Positions 33,901 to 45,642 of a stretch of 64,000 nucleotides of DNA are shown here, piece by piece. Source of the DNA: Hypericum androsaemum (taxonomy: Eukaryota > Streptophyta > Magnoliopsida > Malpighiales > Hypericaceae); NCBI GenBank assembly GCA_963995505.1, contig OZ023186.1, positions 6,448,001 to 6,512,000 on the forward strand. Reading direction: 5' to 3'. The translations under genes were made by a program, and so were the position numbers. Below the pieces are notes generated by a model, which searched no databases, was not told the origin of the DNA, and saw only the letters and a list, made by a program, of their open reading frames with translations. Each line of letters starts with the position of its first letter. Position 1 is the stretch's first letter.

Positions 33901-36535
33901 GGATGGTGACAGATATGTTTAGGGAAATAACTTGATTGGTTCCTTCTTCCTGCAAAACACACGTAAATTCAGTCTTCACCTGATAAAGGTCCTCAATCCT
34001 TTTTGCTTAATAAGAAGAATTTTCAGTTCCACTCTACATAGTTTTGAACTTTAACATTGAATTTACATGGAATTTTCAGAAGTTTCGTCATCGCCTATTG
34101 CTCACTGGTTATTCAGGTGCTATCAATTATATGGCTTTATAATGCAACAAACAAATTAACCAACTGCTAATTATACCGGCACAATGTTTTGTCTCGTTTA
34201 GAGCTCCTGTATAGCTTCAACTTCGAGTATGTTTTAATAAAAATCGCCTTAATATAGGGCTCAGGATCACCTAGGCGCTCTTCAATCAAACAAGAGAACG
34301 ACTTCCTTATTATGCAGGTAAGTTTCTTCTTGGGTACAGAATCTTTGTTTATCATTCTGGATTGCCCTTTATTTCCTACAGTTCTTCCAATGGTTTCACT
34401 CTATTTTAGGTTGAAATTGACACTCTCCGGAAGCAGTTGGATATATGCCTTGCAGAAAAAGAAAACTTGGAGAGGTAGCTTATTTTCCTTTCTATATACA
34501 TACTGTCAGCCTTTCTGGATATTGTACCAGTCTTATTTATTGGAGATGTAAATTTTGAAATATGTTTTTTTTTCAAACTATCAACTAATTCTTGCTACCA
34601 AAATTATTTAGGCATGTCCATGATCTGGTAGTGGAGCTTCAAGAAGAGAGATCTTCTCGAGCAACTAACGGGGGACTACAGCAGATTCAGCTGCCTTCTT
34701 TGGCAGGTGATACATCAGTCGGTTCTAATGATCAATTGGAGCTCAAAACAATGGTTGATGCTATAGCTGCAGCAAGTCAAAGTGAAGCTGAAGCTCATCA
34801 TAGAGCTTTTACTTTGTCTAAAGAGAATGATGACATGCAGTTGAAGCTCAGAGCTTACACTGAAGAAAACAACACTTTGCTGGGAAAACTTAAAGAAGCA
34901 ATCGAGGAGAAAAATAGCATCATTCAAATGTATGAACGAGCAGCTTCTGCAAGTAGATCCAGAGATATGAGCATAAGTGAAAAGGATGAAATGAGTGACA
35001 TGGAAGTTGAGCTCCCCGAAATTGCTGAATCAAAAGAGATTGGGATGAAACTTGCAGTTGAAAACCTGGAGCACGAGCTTCAAGAAATGCACGAGGAGAA
35101 TGACAAGTTGTTGGCTTTATATGAACAAGCTATGCTTGAGAGGGACGAGTTCAAAAGAATGCTATCCTCTGCTGAAAGGAGTAGAACGGTTGTTAGAGAA
35201 CAACTTGGATGCGGAGAGAAGCTTATTATAGCCGAGGGGGAACATAACGAGTATTGCGTGACTCCTGGTCATGTCAACTCCGAAATTCATTTCGAGGAGG
35301 CCTCTCTGCTGCCTTCAGGATTCCATGTTGAGCATCTGGAGACGCAGAGCCGAGCATTATCTGATGTGAGATCTGATCTGAGTGCACACAATCAGTTTGA
35401 TCAATGCCTTGTGCAATTTGAAGGGAGGCGAGGAAGTGGAATCGTTTCTGATGAAAGGAAGTCAGCGAAAGTTGACAAGAAGTTGGGTGAAAGCGAACCT
35501 CTGAATATCGAAGTTACAGATGTTCCAGAAGATTCACTTGTGCTTGAAGCAAAACTCAAACTGGCAGAGAACAAGCTTCAGGATTATGCCAAGGCTCAAA
35601 AAGTATTGGGCCATATTGAAGATTCATTTGATAAACTTCTGCACGAACAAATGGAAAAAGCGCTCGAGGAGATCGGGCAAGAGTTGAGATGTTACAAACT
35701 AATGTCTTCAGAAATTCATGAAAGAGCAGCTGTGTCGTATGAGAAGTTATCGGCACTACGAGTTTCTCAATCACGCCTTTTGTCTTCGGTTGGAACCTTT
35801 GAGCAGCTTGAAGCTCGAGAGAGGGACAAACTCAATGATTGTCGTTCTCTCATGGACCACAAAAGCCTAAAATTGGCACGTCTTCAGGCCAGCAAAGGTC
35901 AGGTTGAGGCTGCCATGCAGAAGATTCAACTATCTCACAGAGAATTGAGAAACAAGCTCGGCTTTCTGAAATCCAGAGTTGAGGACGAAAACCGAAGGCA
36001 AGAAGAGGAGGCTAAAAAGGTCCTTAATCCGATTGATAATGTTGAGAATGCTGACAACTCGAGGATAAACTGGCGTTATGGAGCTGCGACCGACTTGCTT
36101 AAGTCTGCGGAAGAGAAGACAAAGCTTCAAACTGAGATCAATAAGACCCGCGAGGAGCTTGGCCATCTGACAGAAGAACTTGATGAGTTGAAAAAGAAGT
36201 CCAGAAAGATAGAGGGTGAAATTCAAGCCATGGAAGCGGACAGACGTGCGGTGTCAAAGTCTGTGAAGGACAAGGAAATTACACTTCACAGGATAGTGCA
36301 AGAGAAAGAAGCTCTCTCGGAGATCATAAAGAACGGAACGACCGAAATCGGGAGCATGATTATCGAATATCAACAGAACGTGTTCAACTCTGACCTTAAA
36401 GAAGCTGAAATCATGGTGTTGGAAACGGATATATTGCAGCAATCCGGAAAAATAGAAGAACTCGGGTCTCTGAGTGCTGCAGAGAAGATGAAAATGCTTT
36501 TTCAAGGGCAGAAAAGAAGCAGGGACGACATGTGA
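27915..36535 (+). CDS. KIN12E: kinesin-12 motor protein, KIN12E-like
   Basis: Exons: 27915-28142, 28218-28373, 28467-28550, 28753-28872, 29688-29801, 30029-30121, 30217-30306, 30406-30476, 30585-30659, 30729-30816, 30966-31024, 31413-31476, 31709-31774, 31905-32057, 32148-32258, 32481-32716, 33299-33368, 33446-33529, 34258-34317, 34410-34474, 34612-36535; about 1336 aa. A 37-nt exon 34080-34116 may be added if the next acceptor moves to 34265. Motor domain about 77-420: P-loop GQTGSGKT, switch [14 protein letters not shown], switch II DLAGSE, and [10 protein letters not shown]. The rest is coiled coil. The N-terminus ([17 protein letters not shown], then [17 protein letters not shown]) and order match Arabidopsis KIN12E (about 1260 aa). 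Plus-end-directed kinesin-12s work in the spindle and phragmoplast. MSA-like sites upstream fit cell-cycle control. The ATG at 27915 is chosen because it matches the family start. Confidence 0.92.
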
Positions 36536-37042
36536 GGCCTTTATATAAGACTGCCAACGTGTACGAGTGTTCATCCTTGGTGATCAAGTTCTCGAACGAG
36601 CGATCGAAACGATTCTGGGGTTAACAGTTTTTGGTGATAGCGTCTCTCTCATCATTGTTATTAAGCAGACACACACTGTTCTGTGAATCTATAGACATAT
36701 ATTTCTGTTCATGAAGATATATCAGACCATTCAAGTTCATGAAGATATATCAGACCATTCAAGTTCAACATCCACTGAACTCAACGATATGAGATTCTTC
36801 CAATTTCTTGCTAATGATTCGTACTTTTTTTGTGTGATTTTTTTTAGTTGATTTATTAGACAGATCTTTCACTTCAAATGTGCAATATTAACTTGTCCGG
36901 AAAATTATCAATCTTGTACAGAAGATCAAAACTTGAGAAGAAACAGAGGATTACTAAACTTCGTAATCATGAAAAAAAAAGGTATAATCTAAACAAAGAG
37001 AGAGATCCTCTGCACTTAAATAAGCACATCTCTTGTAGATCA
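36536..37042. other. 3'UTRs between convergent KIN12E and EFL1 genes
   Basis: No coding sequence. It holds a 28-bp perfect tandem duplication (36707-36734 and 36735-36762) starting GTTCATGAAG, and AT-rich 3'UTR sequence. Confidence 0.7.
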
Positions 37043-40000
37043 CTAAACTTTCCTAGCCAGGGTTCTTTGTTTGGTCGCATGCTGCACTACTTTTTCCTCC
37101 ACGGGCAGGCCCTTGCGCCGCCTCACGGCGTCGATGAGCTTCCTTGCGGTGTTGGGGAGAACGCTAGAACCATCTCCAAACTCTTCTTTCTCCTCTTCGG
37201 TCTTCGGAACGAAGAAAGGGTCCTCGGCTAGTGCCTCCCAGTGACTAAGAACAAGGAGGGCGCTTGCACCCCCTGAAGTCCATCTTCGAAGCTCGTCAGC
37301 GAAACCGAAACTTTCCGAGACAGGGACGTATGCATGAACCGTGAAGAGCGGAGAGCCTTCGTTCATTTCCTCCTTCAATATCCTGGCACGTCTCCGGTTA
37401 AGCACCGCATACATCGGACCTAAGTATTCAGTAGGAGTATTCAGTTCACAAAAGTACATGGCTTCGACAAGCCGGGGCTTCTTTTGCAGAACAGCTGCTC
37501 TACATGCATCCTTGACAGCAGTCATAACCTGTCCCGCTAAGATACCGTAGCGCTCGGTTAGCTGGTTCGATTCAGACGTATCAGACTGCTCAGCCAGAGG
37601 ATTTAAGTAGGCCTCAACAACGAATCCCAATCCCCATAGCGGTTCATCGCACAAGGGGCCAGCCGAAGTAGCTAGTTGAAATCCAGATACAATGCTGTTT
37701 TGGAGAGTTTCTGCTTCTAGAAGTAACGGCTGCATGGCTTCTCGGCGACTACAATCGCCCACGTCATTTGAACTGCTTCCATCAACCAACCCCAATTTCT
37801 CGGAAACAAGAGGAGAACCCGCAATCAGTACAGACAAGTCATCATTCTGGGGCTTGGGAGATGGAGTGAACAGTATATTAGGGCCGACCTGCGCCGGACC
37901 AAGTGCCCATATCCTCCTTAGAAACTTCTGCCACTTGATCTTATACTTTTCGATTCGTTCCATTTCATTCTCAGTAGATGATGAGAAGCTAGTCTCTACA
38001 GCATCCATCATGCGGTTTCTGATTGTATCTTTTGGATTTTCATTATCCACGCCACTTGATCCATGACTTCCCACTATTCTATGAGTCTGCACCAGCTTAT
38101 CACTAATCATATCTCCGAGCATGTCAGCACTCTCATCAAGCACCCTAGTTAGTGCAGGGGGAAGTTTCGTCACTTGTACACGAACAACACATCTTCCATT
38201 TGTTGTCGTCTTCTCGACATATGCAGAGCTCTTGCTTAACGGTTTAAGAGAATCCAATTGATTTGATGCATCTACCTCGATGGTCTCCTTGTAGGAAACA
38301 AGAGGCGGGGAGACTTCAATGCTCACTTTTGCAAACCGCTCCCTCAAATCATTGATGCATCTTTCGAGATGAACCTCTCCTGCTGCAGCAAGCACATGCT
38401 CCCCTCTGGAAGAAACAGTGACCTCCACCAACGGATCTGCACGGTTCAGAAGCTTCAAGCCCTTCATTAGAGTGCTCATGTCTGCTGGGTCAGACGGCTC
38501 GATTGCTACCCTGAGAGTTGGGGACACTTGGAATGTCAAGCTTGAGAATGGCCAACAGTTCAATGTTGAGGAAAGAGTTGCACTTTTCAAGATATGCTGG
38601 CCAAGGCCACGGATTGCCACGACATTTCCCGCTTTCACTGAGGCCACGGGTTTTAAACCTTGACCCATCATCAAGTACAAGGACTGTATCTCAGCCTCCT
38701 GAACATGCTTATGCATCGTATCACTCCTTAGCGGGTCATAAAATGGAGAAAGCACAAAGATTCTCTGTTTGGAGTTGAGAACCCCGCTAAAGATTCTTGC
38801 AAATGCCAGGAAACACTCATCTGATTCATTTGTCCCATTTTCATCCCTAGAATTGCTCAATAGCTCACCATATGGACCCCTCTGAGGTAGCAGTTTTGTT
38901 GGCAAAGCAAACATCTTGGATACAAAAACAACACACGGTGCTTCAGGCCGGGAATCGCAAACTTCCACAGACTTCCGTACAAGCTCTACTTCATCAACAA
39001 CATCAGGGTCGACACTCGAGTGCAAAAGCTCTCGCTTAGGAATCAGGCGAGAAATACGGAAAGTTTGAGCAGCAACTGGGTCTGGCATGCACCTCACAAC
39101 CATTGATAAAATCGCATTAGACAAAGGAATCCAACGACTCATAACAGCTTGAAGAACAACTTTTGGATCCTTATTTTGAAGCTCACGATTGGGTACACTC
39201 AGCTTGAAGGAATCGATAAGTTTCTGTAGATAAGCTTTGCTTCCTTCTGGCTCTAAAGCAGACTGGTAAACCTGCCAGAGTGGCTCAAGGATAAACTGCA
39301 CAAACATAGGTTGAGCCTTACTCCCTCCATCGGCTTTTTTCTTCTGAAAGATCATTTTCGTTTTCGGATTGAAATACCTGGGTCCCCACAATGCCTTCTG
39401 AAGAGTTTCTATTTTCGCCCCGAGCTTGGAAGCATAGAACTCGGCAAACTCTTTGATAGTAAAACCCCATCCGTCCAGCGCGCAAACGAACGCCACATTC
39501 CCCTTTTGGGGCTGAAAGGTATCCTCCTCGTCATCCTCTATAAACTCGAGATTCTCATCATCCACATCCCGAGCACGCTCAGCAAGAATCGAGTCAACAT
39601 CCGACAAATACTTCTCCGACTTGTAGGCACTCATAATCCCATTAACCTCAAGAACAATCCTCACCAGCCGAGTGTAGGCTTCCATGGGAGTCAACTTCAA
39701 CTCGGATATCAACCTATCAATCTTATTGATCACCAAGCACGGGCTGAGCTTCTCGATCCAAGACTGGCGCAACACGGCGTGCGTCTGAATGTGCACGCCC
39801 TCGACCGCGTCCACGAGGACTAACGCGCCATCGCTCAGCCTCGCAGCCGTCGAGACCTCGCTACAGAAGTCCATATGGCCAGGGGAGTCAATGAGGTTGA
39901 TCGAGTGGTCCCTAAACCAAAGAGCAATCGAAGAGCTCTTCATCGTTATCGCCCTCCGTTGCTCCTCGTCGAGGTAATCCATAAACCTCAGCTTCCCGGC

Positions 40001-40132
40001 GAGCTTCGGGTGGAGCACGCCGCCGCCACTGGCCGCGATGAGGTGGTCGGCGAGCGTGGTCTTCCCGTGGTCAACGTGGGCCAAAATACATATGTTACGG
40101 ATCATCCCAGCATCAAAACCATCCATGGCCAT
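37043..40132 (-). CDS. EFL1: elongation factor-like GTPase 1 (EFL1/Ria1), 60S ribosome maturation
   Basis: One uninterrupted frame of 1029 aa on the minus strand, near the length of the Arabidopsis homologue (about 1015). It is an EF-2-type translational GTPase: G1 AHVDHGKT 18-25, G3 DSPGH 82-86, G4 NKID 136-139, then EF-2 domains II-V. The acidic insert FIEDDEEDT (near 197) lies in the G-domain-proximal insertion typical of EFL1. EFL1 works in the cytoplasm with SBDS to release the anti-association factor eIF6 from pre-60S subunits (known from yeast and animals). EF-2 itself is excluded by the insert and length (EF-2 is about 843 aa). Intronless, as in Arabidopsis as far as I recall. A telo-box lies 121-129 nt upstream. 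Convergent with the kinesin gene. Confidence 0.95.
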   Translation of the reverse strand: MAMDGFDAGMIRNICILAHVDHGKTTLADHLIAASGGGVLHPKLAGKLRFMDYLDEEQRRAITMKSSSIALWFRDHSINLIDSPGHMDFCSEVSTAARLSDGALVLVDAVEGVHIQTHAVLRQSWIEKLSPCLVINKIDRLISELKLTPMEAYTRLVRIVLEVNGIMSAYKSEKYLSDVDSILAERARDVDDENLEFIEDDEEDTFQPQKGNVAFVCALDGWGFTIKEFAEFYASKLGAKIETLQKALWGPRYFNPKTKMIFQKKKADGGSKAQPMFVQFILEPLWQVYQSALEPEGSKAYLQKLIDSFKLSVPNRELQNKDPKVVLQAVMSRWIPLSNAILSMVVRCMPDPVAAQTFRISRLIPKRELLHSSVDPDVVDEVELVRKSVEVCDSRPEAPCVVFVSKMFALPTKLLPQRGPYGELLSNSRDENGTNESDECFLAFARIFSGVLNSKQRIFVLSPFYDPLRSDTMHKHVQEAEIQSLYLMMGQGLKPVASVKAGNVVAIRGLGQHILKSATLSSTLNCWPFSSLTFQVSPTLRVAIEPSDPADMSTLMKGLKLLNRADPLVEVTVSSRGEHVLAAAGEVHLERCINDLRERFAKVSIEVSPPLVSYKETIEVDASNQLDSLKPLSKSSAYVEKTTTNGRCVVRVQVTKLPPALTRVLDESADMLGDMISDKLVQTHRIVGSHGSSGVDNENPKDTIRNRMMDAVETSFSSSTENEMERIEKYKIKWQKFLRRIWALGPAQVGPNILFTPSPKPQNDDLSVLIAGSPLVSEKLGLVDGSSSNDVGDCSRREAMQPLLLEAETLQNSIVSGFQLATSAGPLCDEPLWGLGFVVEAYLNPLAEQSDTSESNQLTERYGILAGQVMTAVKDACRAAVLQKKPRLVEAMYFCELNTPTEYLGPMYAVLNRRRARILKEEMNEGSPLFTVHAYVPVSESFGFADELRRWTSGGASALLVLSHWEALAEDPFFVPKTEEEKEEFGDGSSVLPNTARKLIDAVRRRKGLPVEEKVVQHATKQRTLARKV

Positions 40133-40252
40133 TGCAATTCAATACCCTTTAACGAACAACAACAAAAGATCCTATCTTTACAAAGAAACAGAGAAGGAAA
40201 CACCAAAAAGATTGGACCTTTATTGGGTTAGGGAAATTGGGCGGCGGATAAT

Positions 40253-40261
40253 TTAGGGTTT
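40253..40261 (-). promoter_or_regulatory. telo-box upstream of EFL1
   Basis: On the minus strand AAACCCTAA lies 121-129 nt before the EFL1 ATG. Telo-boxes are enriched near the start of plant genes for ribosomal proteins and ribosome biogenesis, which fits the product. Confidence 0.5.
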
Positions 40262-43031
40262 TTCTATTTCCTATGAAGAATAAGAGAAACCCACAAGGGA
40301 ACTGGCGGCGGCGGAGACAAGTTCAAGTACAGCTTCTGAGGTTGTCTTGTCTGTAGGAGCATGCTTATAGGGGCAAAACGGGAAAAATGTTACCTTTTTA
40401 TGGCTGCACCGTGGGTGGGGTTAGAGGCCGCCGGGGAGAGTACAGGTCAAGCTTCTTTGGAAGGTATTAAAATTTTTAGGGTAAATTGCATATAAGGACC
40501 TATAATATTTGAGACTAGTATAAAAGTATCATAGCTCTGAAAACTGTTAGGTCTCGAAGAGTACAGGTGGAGGTGGATTTCTCGGTGACTTATACTGTGT
40601 GTTGGCTGCAATGTTGGTTGTGACCTTCCGCGGTCCTTATTCACCAAAGTCGGGAGATACTGGCTTGTGACTGGGAGATTCAACTACAACATACCTAACG
40701 GGAGGATAATCGTATCGTTGATGTGTTCTCCAAGCACGCCCTGACAATTTTTTTGTTATGATCTTATTAGAGTTAGCTTACCTAAATGTACTCGAATAGT
40801 TGTACACATTCAGTGATGAAAAAGGTTAGATGATCATTTGCCCCTCGTTTATAAAAAAAAAAGGTATATGTATTGCTAAATTATCTTTTTTTTGATAAGT
40901 TTTGCACAATTATCTAGAATGACGAAAACACCCTTATTCAAATTTTTCGTTCCCACCAAAATTTATAAATATATTTTCTAAAAAAAATAAAACTATATTG
41001 ATATATATATGACTTTTTTAATTTTATCTAGTTAAATTTTATATTAATATTTTATTTTTTGGAAAGATTTATACACCACGTCAGAATTTTAATTCTAGAC
41101 CTTCTTAAATTAATAAATTTTTGTACCGCTGAACTAAATGCCCGCATATTAATATTTGATTAAATTCAGAAAATTTGTACTTTGAATAGTATTTTGGCAT
41201 TTCATCGCAATTTTAGCACAGAGAACAACGCATGGTACTGATCTGGTAATTTCTAGAACTTAGGTACTTTTTAGCTAACCTCAAATAACACAAGTATTTA
41301 TCTGTAATTAAGTCAAGTTTTTATATTTGGTCGAAATCCTTGAGAACGGGGTATATATAACTTCGTATATTTTTTTAAAATTTGGTACATATCACATATG
41401 TATTATTGAAGGATATAATTAGATATTCGATTCTGGGCGTTCTTCACAATTTCAGAATCAAGATGTGCTTCTGCTGCTTAATTCACGGGGCCTTGGAACC
41501 TTTGTAATTAGTTGGGCGTAATTTGGTGTGGAACCGATGCTAACGTCGATATTTTTTTATTGGAATATTTTTTTCTATTGTGATTTTTTTCTTATAATTT
41601 TTATCATGGTAAAATTTTAACGAGATTCACTAACACAATCTCAACACCTTGTAGGCTGTGAATACCGAGATTGATACAATTTACTTTAAAACAAAAATTG
41701 ATATTCGATTGTTAGGTTTCGTCATTTTTAATTTATGACGGGCCCAACATAATTTATTTTCGTCACCAGATTTTATTATATTTTAATTAATCAAAATATA
41801 TCAAATATGATATCAATAAATTACTATTTTGTATCTAGATAGTAACATAATTGATTAATTCATGTTCGAGTTAGCATGGTAATAAAATCTACTAGATTGA
41901 TACATGTATTTATAAAAGATTTTATTCTTAAATAGCATCCTCTTATCAGTTATTTTTTTTCCTGAAATTAACTATTTCATAAAAAATATACAATATTTAC
42001 AATAGTCGATCTAACATTGAAAATTTTATTTATCTTATCCGTTAATTTTGAATTATGCTGAACCTCAAAGTTTTGACTTCAATTATTAATGTTGCTTCTC
42101 ATTTACAAATTTTAAGTTTAACAATTGAGAAGAGAGGAATACATCTAATTGGTACTATTATAGAATCCATTAATCTATTGTTATATTATAGAACTCATTA
42201 TATATTTAAATATTAAGAAAAAAATAAACAACACTAAATTTCTTTAATAAATGTTACTTGTCATGTTCATCATGTTACAGAACTACTAATCCATGATATT
42301 GACGAGACCATATATTTACATAAAGGTCATCTTAAAATTTATTATCTTATTAATATATTTAAATTACTACATTTAAAACTAGTTAGAGAATGAGATTATT
42401 TTTAGGTTGTAAACTTTTCGAGTATTAATTTATGGAATTTTTTCTCTAGTTACACTTAGTGTTAATATTCTTTTTTGGGATTGATATCATGAATGCATTT
42501 TCTAATATATTTTGAGGGATTTTTGTTACTATCAGTATTCTCTAAATAGTAGATACTAACATCAGACAGACAACTTATATCTATTATTATGTTCAAACAT
42601 CGAATAAAATGACACTATGTAAGCCAAACATTAGAAATAACTACTATTAGCAAGTAGATTGTAGACAAAATGAGAAGTGACATCACTGGACAAAAATAAT
42701 ATCATTTAAAATTCTACCCGACCCGAACACCCAAACTTGGACAAATGGCTGTCTAGGCATGTTAACATGCAATAAATGCATTAAAGTGAGAATTAAAAGC
42801 AACATGATATGTATTAATGTCGTGTATGGATGAATATGATAACAACATAAAATTTAGTACATTCAGTCTTATTTTAAAAATCTAAATTGTGGAACTATAT
42901 AAATTATATAAAGTATAGTTCCAATGGAGAAACAATCATCTATTTGCTGTCTTTCAACTGAATTATGAATGAACCAACAGAATCTTGCTTCTTTAGGCGA
43001 GGAAGAATTATGAGGTTCAAAGGAGCTCCAC
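40262..43031. other. AT-rich intergenic spacer
   Basis: No gene, repeat pair or transposon end could be supported. 40860-42900 is very AT-rich with long A and T runs and no ORF above background. 40560-40720 is GC-richer but unrecognised. Confidence 0.6.
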
Positions 43032-45619
43032 TTAGAACTGAAACTGCATCTCTGGCGTGTATCCGATGGCGTCTAGGTGGGCAGCCATGGCCTTGTTCAT
43101 TGGCGGTGGTCCGCACCGGAGCATCTGGCAGAGAGATCCAGTTAATGTCACAGCAAAATGAGTGTAGCAGATACATCAGAGGGATGAAGATCACCTTAAC
43201 ATCTTGTGCAGGAGTGGGACAGCGTTCCTGGATCGTTTCTTTTGATACGAATCCGACGCCACCAGTCCATCCTTCAGGCGGCTGCAGACAACATCTCAGA
43301 TTTAAGTACTTCGAAAATCACACAGCTAAATCATCAAGTTGGATAAACAACCATGAGATTATGAGAGATATGGCACCTGGTTTAGAACATAGTAAACTTT
43401 GATGCGGGTTGGAAAATTCTCCACGAGACTATCCAGCTCATCCTGCACTCATGCAGCCGACATAACCAAAACCAGACCCGTATTTACATAATCGAGTCAC
43501 GCTTTATACATTTGTATTCCTGTCGTGACACAAACACAAGGAAACATAATGCAGAAGGGAGAATTTCTTTACCTTCAAAAGAATATCCTCATAGGTCACA
43601 TTTGCATAGATGAGACTTAAGTTGGTTTTGTCCTTCGGGTTTTCCAATATTGCTCTAGCCACCTTGAGAAAAACCGACAAAAGGAACAGAAGCAGACACA
43701 ATCAGATTATGAATTTCGGAGTTGACAGGTTATGAGTAAGATCTGAATGATTACTTGAAACATTGGAGTGATGCCTGTTCCTCCAGCTAGCATTCCAAAA
43801 GCTCGAACTTGATTTGGCTGATACTTGAACCGACCCTGTAAACATCAGAAAGGAGGGAAAAAATTATCAGCATAAGATAAGAAGATTGAGCAAATATCAA
43901 ATTTAGTGCATGCTTATAGTGATAAGAATAGCCAACAAGAAAATAAACAAGACATGCTCAAAGAGATTTTGGACCGGAGCGGATTAATACGAAACATGAT
44001 CAAAAACACGAGAGGAAAAAAAAATACCTTTGGTCCTTTCACTGCTAAATAATCCCCTTCACGCAATTCGCGGAAGTGATGGGACATCCTTCCTTGAGGA
44101 TACATCTAATCAGATGAGCCAGAATCAGGACGCCAAGATACACACAGCCAATAGAAAGATACCAAAAACAGTACTTTGGTTTTGTCAACCTTTATAACTA
44201 ATTCGAAGTGTCCGAGGTCTGAATCCAGCGTCGTTGGAGTATAAGCCTTGACAACGTCTTCACCAAGACTGTCTCTTCCTCTACACAGAACAACAGTGAA
44301 CCAAGATATTAGCTTGACAAACCATAATGCAACCAATAAACGGCAGATAAGAAGGGTGCAGCGTAAACACAAACAACAAGTTGGACAAAGTAATAATGAA
44401 GTAAAACTTCCTATCAACCTGCAAATCATATGTTGCCCAATCGGGAGACCCAAAATTGAATCCGGCGTGGGAAGGGCAAACGTAAACTTGGCGACGTTGT
44501 GGCTCAGCTGGATACGTTTAACTAATTTGAACTCCTTGAAGTTTTCAGGGTCCAGGCAGCCTGCAAGAACATATCAAATGCCAGTACAATTCCACATACA
44601 ACGAATCAGTACACTTACGGAGTGTATTAACGAAAGTAGGACTTCAACTATTACTGCTCAAGTGGACACCGGACACCAAATATTATCGTTCAAAAGTGGC
44701 ATTCAACAGAAAAATAGCAGAAGAACAATAAAAACAGAGAAAAAGAAAATCTTCGGTAAGGCAAACAAGTAAGCAGAATCTGCTTCTTAAGCACCAAAGC
44801 AATGATCTTGCCACAATAAATAAATAAGGAAAAGAGCTCCATTACATCTGAGACAGAGCCATGTGATGCTCTATCAAATGCTGCGTATGAAATTCAGCTA
44901 AACCAACATCAAATTTTCAGAGTTTCAAACGAACAAGTACGAAAGATCGAAGATTCGTCGCAATGTTCATTCTCAAAAAGGGAGAGACTCGAGCTTGTTC
45001 TCTGCAAATGTCATTCTCTGACGACTCTACAGATTTCATTTTCGAAAAGGAATAGACTCGAGCATGTTTCTGCAAATCACATTTCAAGCAATCCTCTCCT
45101 TCTCTTAACCAACGACATTAAAGACCCCTTTTTTAAAGTAACAACCTCACACCTTAACTTGCACCAATTCATATCAACAGTTACGCTAGTACCTCGTCCG
45201 GGGCCCGAGAGTGCTCGACTCACAATACAATTCACCAAAAAAAAAAGTCATAGAACTCCCATCCCAACTTCTTGAGGTCAAATTGGAAACCGGAAAGACC
45301 CATAAAAATCGAAACTTTAAAGTAGCCCAACAACTACACTAGAAGAGAAACAAACAAAAAGAAAAAAACGGGTTGTTCTAAACCCGGAGCTTTATACGAC
45401 ATTGGACGGAGTTGAACAACCGACGCATGAGAAATCGGATAGGATCCATTGGCATCCTACCGACGAAACGTCGGTAACTTTGAGAATGGGAAAGTGGTAG
45501 GTACCTTCGGGGTCGGACTTTCGGGTGGTGTAGAAGTAGTAGGCAGTGGCGGCGCCGATGGCAACGGCGGCCACGGCCAAGCTGATCATTTCCGACCGAT
45601 GAGAGTGAAACCCCTCCAT
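43032..45619 (-). CDS. CBR1: NADH-cytochrome b5 reductase 1
   Basis: Nine exons on the minus strand, from high to low: 45505-45619, 44419-44560, 44190-44280, 44028-44105, 43755-43835, 43573-43662, 43377-43442, 43195-43281, 43032-43124; 280 aa, the family length (Arabidopsis CBR1 281). The N-terminus has a hydrophobic anchor (about 12-30, [19 protein letters not shown]). The FAD-binding part has [18 protein letters not shown] contacts are in [10 protein letters not shown], and CGPPPM precedes the C-terminal F (QFQF). The enzyme passes electrons from NADH to cytochrome b5 at the ER for fatty-acid desaturation and other reactions (known for the family). The first residue of the last exon is read as Met-Leu-Arg-Cys-Gly. 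All junctions are GT-AG. A (CT)n run at about 45620-45642 lies just upstream in the leader. Confidence 0.95.
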
Positions 45620-45642
45620 TCTCTCTCTCTCTCTCTCTCTCT

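Noticed and set aside
39311..39823. 170-codon plus-strand ORF
   Set aside because: Antisense to the EFL1 coding sequence; a side effect of a long GC-balanced exon.
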